Origin: CAZMVY01 sp964617875
GTDB taxonomy: Bacteria; Planctomycetota; Phycisphaerae; UBA1845; PWPN01
DNA length: 12,062 nucleotides
Reading direction: 5' to 3'
Assembly: GCA_964617875.1 (NCBI GenBank)
Contig: CAZUAI010000121.1
Coordinates: 1 to 12,062 of the forward strand
Within the stretch, counting starts at the first letter, position 1. Every line of letters starts with the position of its first letter. The notes under the pieces are model-generated. The model had not been told where the DNA came from. It saw only the letters and a list, made by a program, of their open reading frames with translations, and made no database searches. The translations under genes and the position numbers were made by a program. Below, piece after piece: positions 6,510 through 12,062 of the stretch.

Positions 6510-6788
6510 ATGCCAACCGGCATGGTCGAGTGGAGCACCCTGGCGGTGATCGTGATGCTGGTTTCGGGGGCGGGGCTCTATCTGCGTCTCGTGGCCAAGG
6601 AATTGCGTCGGCGGAACAACTACCTCAAGCTTCGGCTGGAAAAGGAGCGCCACGAAGCGGAACTGGAGCAGAACCGGAAGAAACTGGAGGAAGAGGGCCG
6701 CTCGCCTCGGAAGCGCCGGGGGGGCGAGGAGGAACCGGAGCCGGCGGAACCGATCACGGCAACGCCTGTTTCGGCGTCGGCCGCATAG
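6510..6788 (+). CDS. Small single-pass membrane protein with charged coiled coil
   Basis: This 92-residue protein is of unrecognised family. One hydrophobic helix (about 8-26, TLAVIVMLVSGAGLYLRLV) is followed by a highly charged helix likely to form a coiled coil (31-63), a basic patch SPRKRR (65-70), an acidic EEEPEPAEP segment (73-81) and a low-complexity tail. ATG 6510 is chosen because the frame upstream (open to a GTG at 6432) runs through the palindromic element; ATG 6522 is also possible. No clear Shine-Dalgarno precedes either. It may be a membrane scaffold or a partner of the following membrane protein; there is no direct evidence. Confidence 0.6.
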   Translation: MPTGMVEWSTLAVIVMLVSGAGLYLRLVAKELRRRNNYLKLRLEKERHEAELEQNRKKLEEEGRSPRKRRGGEEEPEPAEPITATPVSASAA

Positions 6789-6864
6789 CTCTGGGTGGCG
6801 TGTGAAGATGAGGTATTCCACAGGATCGGGGACATCGAATTGCCCGTTCGGGTGAGCCGGTCCA

Positions 6865-6893
6865 TTGACTTGGGGGCGTGGCGAACGTAGAGT
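6865..6893 (+). promoter_or_regulatory. Promoter TTGACT-N17-TAGAGT
   Basis: TTGACT (6865-6870) and TAGAGT (6888-6893) are separated by exactly 17 bp, a good sigma-70-type arrangement. It lies about 50 bases upstream of the GTG start at 6945 and within a 156-base gap, so it probably drives the following membrane protein gene. Confidence 0.55.
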
Positions 6894-6932
6894 CGCCTTG
6901 CGGGTGGCCGGTTGTCAGGGGTCGGTCTGGGT

Positions 6933-6937
6933 GGAGG
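6933..6937 (+). promoter_or_regulatory. Shine-Dalgarno GGAGG deciding the GTG 6945 start
   Basis: GGAGG lies seven bases upstream of the in-frame GTG at 6945. The longer TTG start at 6912 would place it within the coding sequence. Confidence 0.6.
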
Positions 6938-6944
6938 CCTGTCG

Positions 6945-8000
6945 GTGGCAGATATACCGCTTCGATTTCGGTGGTTGCGGCGAACGGGTGAGGTGGTCGC
7001 GGTGGCAGGTGCCGCCAGCGGCCTGATCATGCTGGCCATCGGCATCGCGATGGTCTGGCGTCCCGCCGATCGCCCCATGTGGCTGACGACGGGCGTCGCG
7101 CTCGTGGTGGGCGGTGTCCTGCTGGAGATCGTCTCGTTGCTCGTCTACGGACTGCTGATCCTGGCGTTGAAGATCGAGGGCACGACGAATCGGCTCCACA
7201 GCACGATGCTCGATCTGGACGATCGCGTCCGCTCGATGGCCGAGCCTCTGAAGGAAATCGCGGAGAACACGCACATTTCCGACGCGGCAAAGTCGATCGC
7301 GCACCGCGCAAAGGAGCGCGAGGCGTTGCGGCAGGCCATTCGGGAAGAGATCCTGCACCGCGATTGGGAGGCCGCTTACTACCTGATTCACCAGATGGAG
7401 CGTCGGTTCGGCTACCGGCAGGAGGCCCAGAAGGCCCGCGAGGAGATCGACTCGTATCGCGAGGAGGAGATCAGCCGCAAGATGGGCGAAGCCATCCACC
7501 ACATCGAACAGCTGTGCGACCAGGGGAATTGGGAGCAGGCGACGGCCGAGGCCGAGCGCCTGTCACGGCTGTTTCCCAAGAACGAGCGCGCGGCGGCCGC
7601 CGCCGAAGTGGTGGACCGCAAGCGCGACGAGTACAAGGCCCTGCTCCTGCGCGAGTACCACGAGGCTTTCGGACGCAACGAGGCGGAACGTTGCGTCGAG
7701 ATCCTGAAGCAGCTCGATCCGTTCCTCACCCGGAGCGAGGCGGAAGCCCTGGAGGAGTCCGCCCGGGGGGTGTTCCGAGCCCAGCTGTCGAACCTCGGCG
7801 TGCAGTTCAGTCTTGCCGTCACGGAGAAACGCTGGCGGGCTGCGCTCGAACTCGGTCTCAGCATCGTCAGCGACTACCCGAACTCCCGCATGGCGCAGGA
7901 AGTTCGCGGGAAACTCGACATCCTGCAGAAACGGGCGGGCCTCACCACGGATGCCGTCGCCGAACTGATCCAGCAGAAGGTGCCCGGCACCGCGCAGTGA
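6945..8000 (+). CDS. Two-helix membrane protein with long helical repeat (TPR-like) domain
   Basis: This 351-residue protein is of unrecognised family. Two hydrophobic segments at about 17-38 and 45-76 form a membrane hairpin. The rest is almost entirely helical: a charged region with likely coiled coil (about 80-180), then helical pairs resembling tetratricopeptide repeats. Examples are DQGNWEQATAEAERLSRLFP (192-211), ECVEIL-type helices near 247-258, and EKRWRAALELGLSIVSDYPN (294-313). W-x-x-A and Y/F-P spacing fits TPRs, although no repeat is a perfect consensus. The GTG start is supported by GGAGG, and the gene has its own promoter. A scaffold or protein-interaction role at the membrane is inferred only from architecture. 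Confidence 0.8.
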   Translation: MADIPLRFRWLRRTGEVVAVAGAASGLIMLAIGIAMVWRPADRPMWLTTGVALVVGGVLLEIVSLLVYGLLILALKIEGTTNRLHSTMLDLDDRVRSMAEPLKEIAENTHISDAAKSIAHRAKEREALRQAIREEILHRDWEAAYYLIHQMERRFGYRQEAQKAREEIDSYREEEISRKMGEAIHHIEQLCDQGNWEQATAEAERLSRLFPKNERAAAAAEVVDRKRDEYKALLLREYHEAFGRNEAERCVEILKQLDPFLTRSEAEALEESARGVFRAQLSNLGVQFSLAVTEKRWRAALELGLSIVSDYPNSRMAQEVRGKLDILQKRAGLTTDAVAELIQQKVPGTAQ

Positions 8001-8006
8001 CCCCCT

Positions 8007-8022
8007 GTCGGCCGGCTCCGAC
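8007..8022. other. Short hairpin after the TPR-like gene
   Basis: GTCGG (8007-8011) pairs with CCGAC (8018-8022) over a 6-base loop. It lies seven bases after the stop codon and just ahead of a stronger terminator-like hairpin. Confidence 0.3.
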
Positions 8023-8039
8023 GGGCGGCTGAGGCGTCA

Positions 8040-8059
8040 GGGGCACTTCATGCCCCCTT
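8040..8059 (+). terminator. Terminator-like hairpin between the TPR-like gene and the lipoprotein cluster
   Basis: GGGGCA (8040-8045) pairs perfectly with TGCCCC (8051-8056) over the loop CTTCA, followed by CTTGCTT. The T-tract is short and interrupted. Its position after one gene and directly before a new promoter supports a terminator. Confidence 0.5.
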
Positions 8060-8061
8060 GC

Positions 8062-8090
8062 TTGACTCACGTGGTTTCGCGTAGTATGAC
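8062..8090 (+). promoter_or_regulatory. Promoter TTGACT-N17-TATGAC for the lipoprotein cluster
   Basis: TTGACT (8062-8067) and TATGAC (8085-8090) are 17 bp apart. The same TTGACT -35 is used by the promoter at 6865. A CACGTG palindrome (8068-8073) lies in the spacer. Transcription would start about 60 bases before the ATG at 8160. Confidence 0.55.
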
Positions 8091-8130
8091 GGCGGCTCCC
8101 CGGAGAGCGCGGGCCAACCGCCAAGGGGAC

Positions 8131-8140
8131 GAAGTACTTC
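8131..8140. promoter_or_regulatory. Palindrome GAAGTACTTC, possible operator
   Basis: This perfect 10-bp palindrome lies about 40 bases downstream of the proposed -10 and 20 bases before the lipoprotein ATG. It could be a repressor site in the leader or a small RNA stem; ten bases can occur by chance. Confidence 0.25.
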
Positions 8141-8159
8141 ATCGACAAGGATCGTCCTG

Positions 8160-8660
8160 ATGACGAACCACCGCTTCCGAGTGTTTGTAGCCATGATGGC
8201 CGTGGCCGGTTCCGTCTTGTATCCGGTGTGCGGCTGCGTAACGGGCCTGAACCCCGCGTTGTTTGGCACGGTGGGGGGCAACACCGCGGCCTATGTGGAT
8301 GCGTCAAAGGGCACGATCCTGATCGTGGTGCTGAACTATACGCTCAGCAACGTGCTGGCGAGCGTGAACGTCGTCAAGGATAACACGGCCGTTACGCCCC
8401 TGTACATGACGGCGGCGCCCTACAGCCCGGTCAGCCTTCTGGACCACGCCGTCTTCGCCCAGGATTGCGACGTGGATCAGATCGAGTTCCTGCAGGTGAG
8501 AATCCAGCCGCCGGGGGGCACAACGCAGGACTACGATCTTCGCGGCGTACCTGCTCTCGTCAACGGCCAGAGCCTTTCCTGCGGTAAGATGGTGGTGATT
8601 ACGGTCGGCGTACTCGGCGACACGTATTCGCCGAGCGATATTAACGTAACGGTGTACTGA
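8160..8660 (+). CDS. Putative lipoprotein, first of three related secreted proteins
   Basis: This 166-residue protein is of unrecognised family. A basic start and hydrophobic core (residues 5-25) lead to VCGC with Cys26 as the likely lipidated residue, followed by VTGLNPALFG. The mature part is short and predicted to be beta-rich. It carries LIVVLNYT (54-61), AVFAQDCDVDQIEFLQV (97-113) and SLSCGKMVVITV (138-149). Comparable segments recur in the same order in the next two genes. AAGGA at 8147-8151 gives a weak Shine-Dalgarno eight bases before the ATG. It lies first behind a promoter and ends three bases before the next gene. Envelope location is likely; function is unknown. Confidence 0.78.
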   Translation: MTNHRFRVFVAMMAVAGSVLYPVCGCVTGLNPALFGTVGGNTAAYVDASKGTILIVVLNYTLSNVLASVNVVKDNTAVTPLYMTAAPYSPVSLLDHAVFAQDCDVDQIEFLQVRIQPPGGTTQDYDLRGVPALVNGQSLSCGKMVVITVGVLGDTYSPSDINVTVY

Positions 8661-8663
8661 GAC

Positions 8664-9374
8664 ATGAGATCTGCGAACACGGCACGGGTGCGGACGGATT
8701 CGCGGCTTGCTTTCGATCAATCCGCGCGGAGTCTCACCCTGATCGCGGCACTGTTTGCGCTCGCCGCCGGCTCGACCGGTTGCCTCAATCCGGAAACACT
8801 CAATGCGGCGTTCGGGACGTATTACCCGGTTGCGCCCGGCAACACGCCGTTCCTGATGGCGCGGGTGATCAACGACACCTCGGGCGTCGCGGAGCAGGTG
8901 CCGATCATCTATGACGACGGCTCCACAGTGCCGCCGGTGGTGTACATCACCAGCCTGAATCCGCAGGGCCGCGAAGAGGGCGTCGTCCTTCACTGGCCCG
9001 TCTACAGGCTGGCGATCGGCAGCCTCACGGACCCGTACATGCCGTCAATCAAGCTGACGATCCAGAACCAGGCGGCCCTGCAGGGCCAGACGGGCACGAC
9101 CACGCAGCCCTCGGCGGTAACCGTCGGGGCAACCCAGGTGCCGTTTGGCCACCCGGCCCTCCAGGCGGGCGTCGATTATAACCGGGGCGACGTAATCGTC
9201 TTTCGCCTCGTTGAGGATGTGCGAAGCTCGTCGTTCATTCGCGTGGACATCAGCCGCATTGATGCGACGCAGGGAGGCGGGGATGGCTCGCGGGCGGATA
9301 CGTTCGCGAACCTGTGGCAACTGCTGGCCACGAAAGGCTTTATGGACGTGATTCCTCTGGGCGGCGGCACCTGA
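8664..9374 (+). CDS. Putative lipoprotein, second of three related secreted proteins
   Basis: This 236-residue protein is of unrecognised family. A long N-region precedes a hydrophobic core (about 23-36) and a lipobox STGC with Cys40, then LNPETLNAAFG, which resembles the LNPALFG of the preceding protein. The mature region is probably beta-rich: FLMARVINDTSGV (63-75), VVLHWPVYRLAIGSL (107-121), a threonine/glutamine-rich linker (136-153), and DYNRGDVIVFRLVED (171-185). A possibly helical stretch ADTFANLWQLLATKGF (211-226) precedes the glycine-rich end. The ATG is three bases after the preceding stop, so translation is coupled. Function is unknown; a surface or periplasmic role is inferred. 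Confidence 0.78.
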   Translation: MRSANTARVRTDSRLAFDQSARSLTLIAALFALAAGSTGCLNPETLNAAFGTYYPVAPGNTPFLMARVINDTSGVAEQVPIIYDDGSTVPPVVYITSLNPQGREEGVVLHWPVYRLAIGSLTDPYMPSIKLTIQNQAALQGQTGTTTQPSAVTVGATQVPFGHPALQAGVDYNRGDVIVFRLVEDVRSSSFIRVDISRIDATQGGGDGSRADTFANLWQLLATKGFMDVIPLGGGT

Positions 9375-9405
9375 CGGTGCAGCCGGCCCGGCGGACGTGC
9401 CGACT

Positions 9406-9412
9406 GGAAGGA
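9406..9412 (+). promoter_or_regulatory. Shine-Dalgarno GGAAGGA before ATG 9420
   Basis: GGAAGGA lies seven bases upstream of the ATG and is the clearest site in the cluster. Confidence 0.5.
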
Positions 9413-9419
9413 ACACGAA

Positions 9420-10193
9420 ATGTACGTGCGACGGTACCTGATAGTCCTCTTGATCCTGTCCGGCGCGGCGATTCCGGCGATCCTGGGCGCCAGCTGCCCG
9501 GCCCCGACGGCGCCGCAGTCGCTGACGATGTCGTTGACGCGAAGCACGGACCTGGCGCCGCCGCCGTGCGATCAGGGCTTTGTCTGCATCTCGCTTGTCA
9601 ACACGACGATCATCACGGTCGAGGTCGCCCTGTACACGCACGACGGGTTCGACCTCCGCCAGATCTACGACTGCGGGACGGCGCCGGACTGTTGCCCGGA
9701 AAACAACGCTCAGCGGTCGTGCAAGTGCTGGTGTCCGGGGGCCCAGGTGGGCGAATTGTGCCTCACGCCGCCGGAACTCTTCAATCCCACCCGTGTCAAC
9801 CTGACGCCCATCTTCGGCATGCCAACGACCTCGCTCGGCCCCGGAATGTCCAAGGTCGTCAGCATCCAGTGCGAGAAGATCAAGTCGATGGGGATCGACG
9901 TCGGCAGGCCGGGGCAGGCGTTGACCTCGCCGGAACACCGGGCCGGCGTGAACTACCGTTGCAGCATGCTTCCCGGCGGCGCCCCGCCGTCGGATTGCCT
10001 TACGGGGCGAACCGGGGCCTATCTCGCCCGTTGTGCGTGCTACTACGCGTCGGACGTGCCGTGCGGGGGCACCATTGAGTACCGGATCTACGACCGCAAC
10101 AACGGCGTCAACCCCAACTTCGTATCGCTCGCCGTCGTCAACCCCCCGAAGACCACGGCCCCGTGTCCCTACCTGGCGCCCACGACGCCTTGA
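9420..10193 (+). CDS. Cysteine-rich exported protein, third of three related secreted proteins
   Basis: This 257-residue protein is of unrecognised family. MYVRRYLIVLLILSGAAIPAILGASC is a signal sequence; Cys26 may be lipidated, although GASC is a weak lipobox and signal peptidase I cleavage is an alternative. I count 17 cysteines, including a dense cluster at 85-105 (CGTAPDCC, then CKCWC) and CAC at 205-207, suggesting several disulfides or metal binding outside the cytosol. Segments FVCISLVNTT (54-63), VVSIQCEKIKSMGIDV (146-161) and VPCGGTIEYRIYD (213-225) align by eye with those in the two preceding lipoproteins. It follows by 45 bases and is probably in the same transcript. Confidence 0.77.
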   Translation: MYVRRYLIVLLILSGAAIPAILGASCPAPTAPQSLTMSLTRSTDLAPPPCDQGFVCISLVNTTIITVEVALYTHDGFDLRQIYDCGTAPDCCPENNAQRSCKCWCPGAQVGELCLTPPELFNPTRVNLTPIFGMPTTSLGPGMSKVVSIQCEKIKSMGIDVGRPGQALTSPEHRAGVNYRCSMLPGGAPPSDCLTGRTGAYLARCACYYASDVPCGGTIEYRIYDRNNGVNPNFVSLAVVNPPKTTAPCPYLAPTTP

Positions 10194-10218
10194 AAATCGA
10201 CGCGGATTCTCTCGTTGT

Positions 10219-10242
10219 GGCCGCTCGCGCAACGCGGCGGCC
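10219..10242. other. Strong GC hairpin between the secreted protein and the thioredoxin-fold gene
   Basis: GGCCGCTCGCG (10219-10229) pairs with CGCGGCGGCC (10233-10242) with one bulged T and a CAA loop, about 10 bp. Another G/C-rich dyad follows at once (CCTCGCGGGG). No U-tract follows, so it may be an mRNA stability or attenuation element rather than a classical terminator. Confidence 0.5.
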
Positions 10243-10288
10243 CTCGCGGGGCCGCGGCCCGGATTCACAGGCAGGACAGGAAACACGC

Positions 10289-11830
10289 ATGAGACGTCTA
10301 TCGGCAGCCCTTGTGGCAGTCGCCGCTCTCGCGACCGTGGAACCGCGCGCGGTCACAGCCCAGACGCCCGCCGCGAGGCCGATGATCCGGGTGGATTCGG
10401 ACACGCGCGACTTCGGCAAGACGGGATTCGGTCCCGCGCTCGAACACGTCTTCACGATCACGAACGCGGGCAACGCGGTCCTGGAGATCAAGGAGGTCAA
10501 GCCGGCCTGTGGCTGCACGGTGGCGGGCAATTACCCCCCCCGCATCGAACCTGGCGCCTCCGCGAAGTTCCCGTTCACGCTCGCCACGATCGCTCTCCAC
10601 GGCCGTTACGAGAAGTCGATCTCGATCTTCTCGAACGACCCTGTAACGCCCGAGCTGCGGCTCAAGCTCCGCGGCGAGGTCATCCGCCCGATCGAGGTCG
10701 TGCCCATGGTGGCATACTTCGGCACGATCATTCCGGACGCACCGCCGCCAACCCGCATGGTCACAATTACGAACCGCACCGGCTCGCCGCTGCAGCTGTC
10801 GCTCGTGCCGGTTCCGCCCGAATCGAAGGTCCAGTTCGAACTCATGGAGAAATCGCCCGGGCAGATCTTCGAGCTTCGCGCCATCGCCAGGCCGCCGTTC
10901 GTCCCCGGCGACCTGCAGGGCGTGGCCGTGTTGAAGACCAATGTCGAGAGCCAGAGGACCGTCGAGGTCCGCGCCACAGGCCGCGTTCCCGACCGGCTCG
11001 ATGTCGAGCCGCAGGCCATCAGCATCTACGCACCGCCCGGCACGGCCCCGGCCGTCCAGAGGCCGCCGATGCAGATCGTCCGGTTCACCAACTACGGCAA
11101 AACGCCCGTCAGGCTCGTCGCGGCAACCACGGACGACCCGGCGCTGACGACGACGGTCGTTGAGTACGTCCCAGGCAAGAGCTACGGCGTGCATGTGCAG
11201 TGGCCGTCCGGCTATGAGACCCCAGCGGAGGGCCGCACGATCGTGCTGAAGACCGACGACGCCGAGCGGCCGTTTCTCCGCGTGCCGGTCCGCTCGTACC
11301 GTCCGCTGACGAACCGGCCGACGACCACACGCGCCGCCTCTGCGCCCGCAACGCCGCGCGTGAGGCCGGCCGAACTCACGGTCGGCAAACCCGCACCGAC
11401 GTTTTCGTTCAAGACGATCGAGGGCAAGTCGGTTTCAAATGCCGACCTCATCGGCCCGGCGGCCACGGTCCTGAACTTCACGGCCCCGAACTGTCCGCAT
11501 TGCCGGAAGCAGATCCCGCAGATCGAGCAGTTCCGCGCGGAGTACGAGCCGAAGGGCATCCGCTTCGTGGATATCAGCGGCGTGATGGGCAAGGCGTTTT
11601 CGGCCGAGCAGGTCGTGGAGGTCATGAAGTCGCTGGGATCGCACATGGAACTTGCGCTGGATCCCGACAGCAAGATCGGCCTCCTGTTCAAGGCGACGAG
11701 CTTCCCCACGCTTCTGATCGTCAGCCCGAAGGGCCGCATCGAGCAGGCCCTGATCGGCGACCGCCCCGAAGTCGTGGGCAAGTTGCGGGGCCAACTGGAG
11801 ACGCTCCTGAAGCAGAAGCCGACCCCATGA
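10289..11830 (+). CDS. Exported DUF1573-TlpA-like thioredoxin fusion protein
   Basis: This 513-residue protein combines envelope domains. A signal peptide (1-24, ending AVTA-Q) is followed by a DUF1573 domain (about 32-130) with DFGKTGFG (41-48), TITNAGNAVLEI and the typical KPACGCTV (71-78). Two further Ig-like segments follow (about 131-232 and 235-338), then a proline/threonine linker (339-358). The C-terminal thioredoxin fold (about 360-510) begins VGKPAPTFSFKTIEG, as in TlpA/redoxin proteins. It has the active-site CPHC (402-405) and cis-proline SFPT (471-474, Pro473). It is likely a periplasmic thiol-disulfide protein. ATG 10289 is chosen for the signal peptide and upstream AGGA; the frame is open to 10163, overlapping the previous gene. 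Whether it acts on the cysteine-rich neighbour is only an inference. Confidence 0.88.
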   Translation: MRRLSAALVAVAALATVEPRAVTAQTPAARPMIRVDSDTRDFGKTGFGPALEHVFTITNAGNAVLEIKEVKPACGCTVAGNYPPRIEPGASAKFPFTLATIALHGRYEKSISIFSNDPVTPELRLKLRGEVIRPIEVVPMVAYFGTIIPDAPPPTRMVTITNRTGSPLQLSLVPVPPESKVQFELMEKSPGQIFELRAIARPPFVPGDLQGVAVLKTNVESQRTVEVRATGRVPDRLDVEPQAISIYAPPGTAPAVQRPPMQIVRFTNYGKTPVRLVAATTDDPALTTTVVEYVPGKSYGVHVQWPSGYETPAEGRTIVLKTDDAERPFLRVPVRSYRPLTNRPTTTRAASAPATPRVRPAELTVGKPAPTFSFKTIEGKSVSNADLIGPAATVLNFTAPNCPHCRKQIPQIEQFRAEYEPKGIRFVDISGVMGKAFSAEQVVEVMKSLGSHMELALDPDSKIGLLFKATSFPTLLIVSPKGRIEQALIGDRPEVVGKLRGQLETLLKQKPTP

Positions 11831-11837
11831 GCGCAGG

Positions 11838-11937
11838 AAGGTGTCAGGAATCCTCGGCTGCCCACGGCGGTCAGTCTGTCCAGGGCCCGTTGGCCGGCGA
11901 AAGCAACCCGAGATTCGTCAGGGATTCCTGACACCTT
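11838..11937. repeat. 100-bp hairpin element with perfect 16-bp arms (AAGGTGTCAGGAATCC)
   Basis: AAGGTGTCAGGAATCC (11838-11853) is exactly reverse-complemented at 11922-11937. Inside, CTCGG (11853-11857) can pair with CCGAG (11908-11912). The right arm is part of its own 16-bp near-palindrome, GTCAGGGATTCCTGAC (11917-11932). It starts eight bases after the last stop codon and may act as a terminator or mRNA-end structure. The arms share GTCAGGAAYCC with the left-edge element, while the interiors differ. Confidence 0.8.
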
Positions 11938-11995
11938 GCTCGCGGCGAATGCAACCCCACACCATGCTCGCGAATGGTCCTCGCTCGAACGCCAG

Positions 11996-12009
11996 AAGGT
12001 GTCAGGAAC
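11996..12009. repeat. Third right-hand GTCAGGAA motif, fused to box B
   Basis: AAGGTGTCAGGAAC repeats the first 13 bases of the 11838 arm exactly (then C in place of T) and runs straight into the box B copy. No inverted partner is found inside the window, so it could be one arm of an element extending beyond the end. Confidence 0.65.
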
Positions 12010-12048
12010 GAATGGCACTGCCGTGAAGAACCCGCCGTGCGGGACAGA
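12009..12048. repeat. Box B repeat, right copy (inverted partner at 1-40)
   Basis: Exact 40-base reverse complement of the first 40 bases of the window. It contains the same small dyads. The 14 bases beyond it cannot be compared because the left copy is cut by the window edge. Confidence 0.85.
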
Positions 12049-12062
12049 GACCGAGCGTGTCC

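Noticed and set aside
7079..8032. A 317-residue plus-strand frame overlapping the TPR-like membrane protein
   Set aside because: Out-of-frame translation of that gene, glycine/arginine-rich and lacking the membrane helices that support the chosen frame.
9045..10286. A 413-residue minus-strand frame across the lipoprotein cluster
   Set aside because: It spans several plus-strand genes with good signal peptides and has no recognisable domain.
41..12009. CRISPR array suggested by recurring GTCAGGAA motifs
   Set aside because: Copies are few, in both orientations, irregularly spaced and located only at the edges; no cas gene is present.
1..12062. The whole window as a composite transposon bounded by 40-bp terminal inverted repeats
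   Set aside because: No transposase, integrase or recombinase gene is present, target duplications cannot be seen, and the contents are ordinary housekeeping and envelope genes.

Overview
The window is GC-rich bacterial DNA, and all twelve supported genes lie on the + strand. The content suggests a Planctomycetota-like genome: a DUF1573 domain fused to a TlpA-like thioredoxin domain, several lineage-restricted secreted or lipid-anchored proteins, a membrane-anchored helical-repeat protein, and mostly weak Shine-Dalgarno use with some GTG starts. This placement is an inference from gene style; there is no rRNA or other marker that decides it.

Left edge (1-214): one copy of a 40-bp repeat ('box B', 1-40) abuts a ~95-bp hairpin element with GGGTCAGGAACC arms (40-134). 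A class I glutamine amidotransferase-like peptidase C26 gene follows (215-934). A ~430-bp stretch without a convincing gene leads to a promoter and a structured leader (about 1365-1511).

Central operon (1512-4844): a small three-helix membrane protein is followed two bases later by lutA, then lutB and lutC. LutABC is the iron-sulfur protein set that oxidises L-lactate to pyruvate in other bacteria. A strong purine/pyrimidine hairpin separates lutB from lutC. rsmB, a 16S rRNA m5C methyltransferase with an N-terminal NusB-like domain, follows at 4919-6379 behind its own strong ribosome binding site. Behind rsmB is a ~119-nt nested inverted repeat (6381-6499).

Right half (6510-11830): a small single-helix membrane protein with a charged coiled coil and a two-helix membrane protein with a long helical cytoplasmic or periplasmic part come first. 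The second has its own TTGACT-N17-TAGAGT promoter. A terminator-like hairpin and another good promoter (TTGACT-N17-TATGAC) then introduce three consecutive secreted or lipoprotein genes. They appear to be divergent members of one unrecognised family, since three short motifs recur in the same order. The last gene encodes an exported two-part protein, DUF1573/Ig-like domains followed by a thioredoxin fold with CPHC.

Right edge (11831-12062): a 100-bp hairpin element with perfect 16-bp arms (AAGGTGTCAGGAATCC) lies beside a third motif copy fused to an inverted copy of box B (12009-12048). Both ends of the window therefore carry the same repeat family in opposite orientation. No transposase or recombinase is present in the window, so I read these as dispersed non-autonomous repeats rather than proof of a 12-kb transposon. 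The most interesting items are this repeat family, the nested palindrome behind rsmB, the three-gene secreted family, and the membrane protein coupled to lutA. I saw no CRISPR array, tRNA or rRNA.
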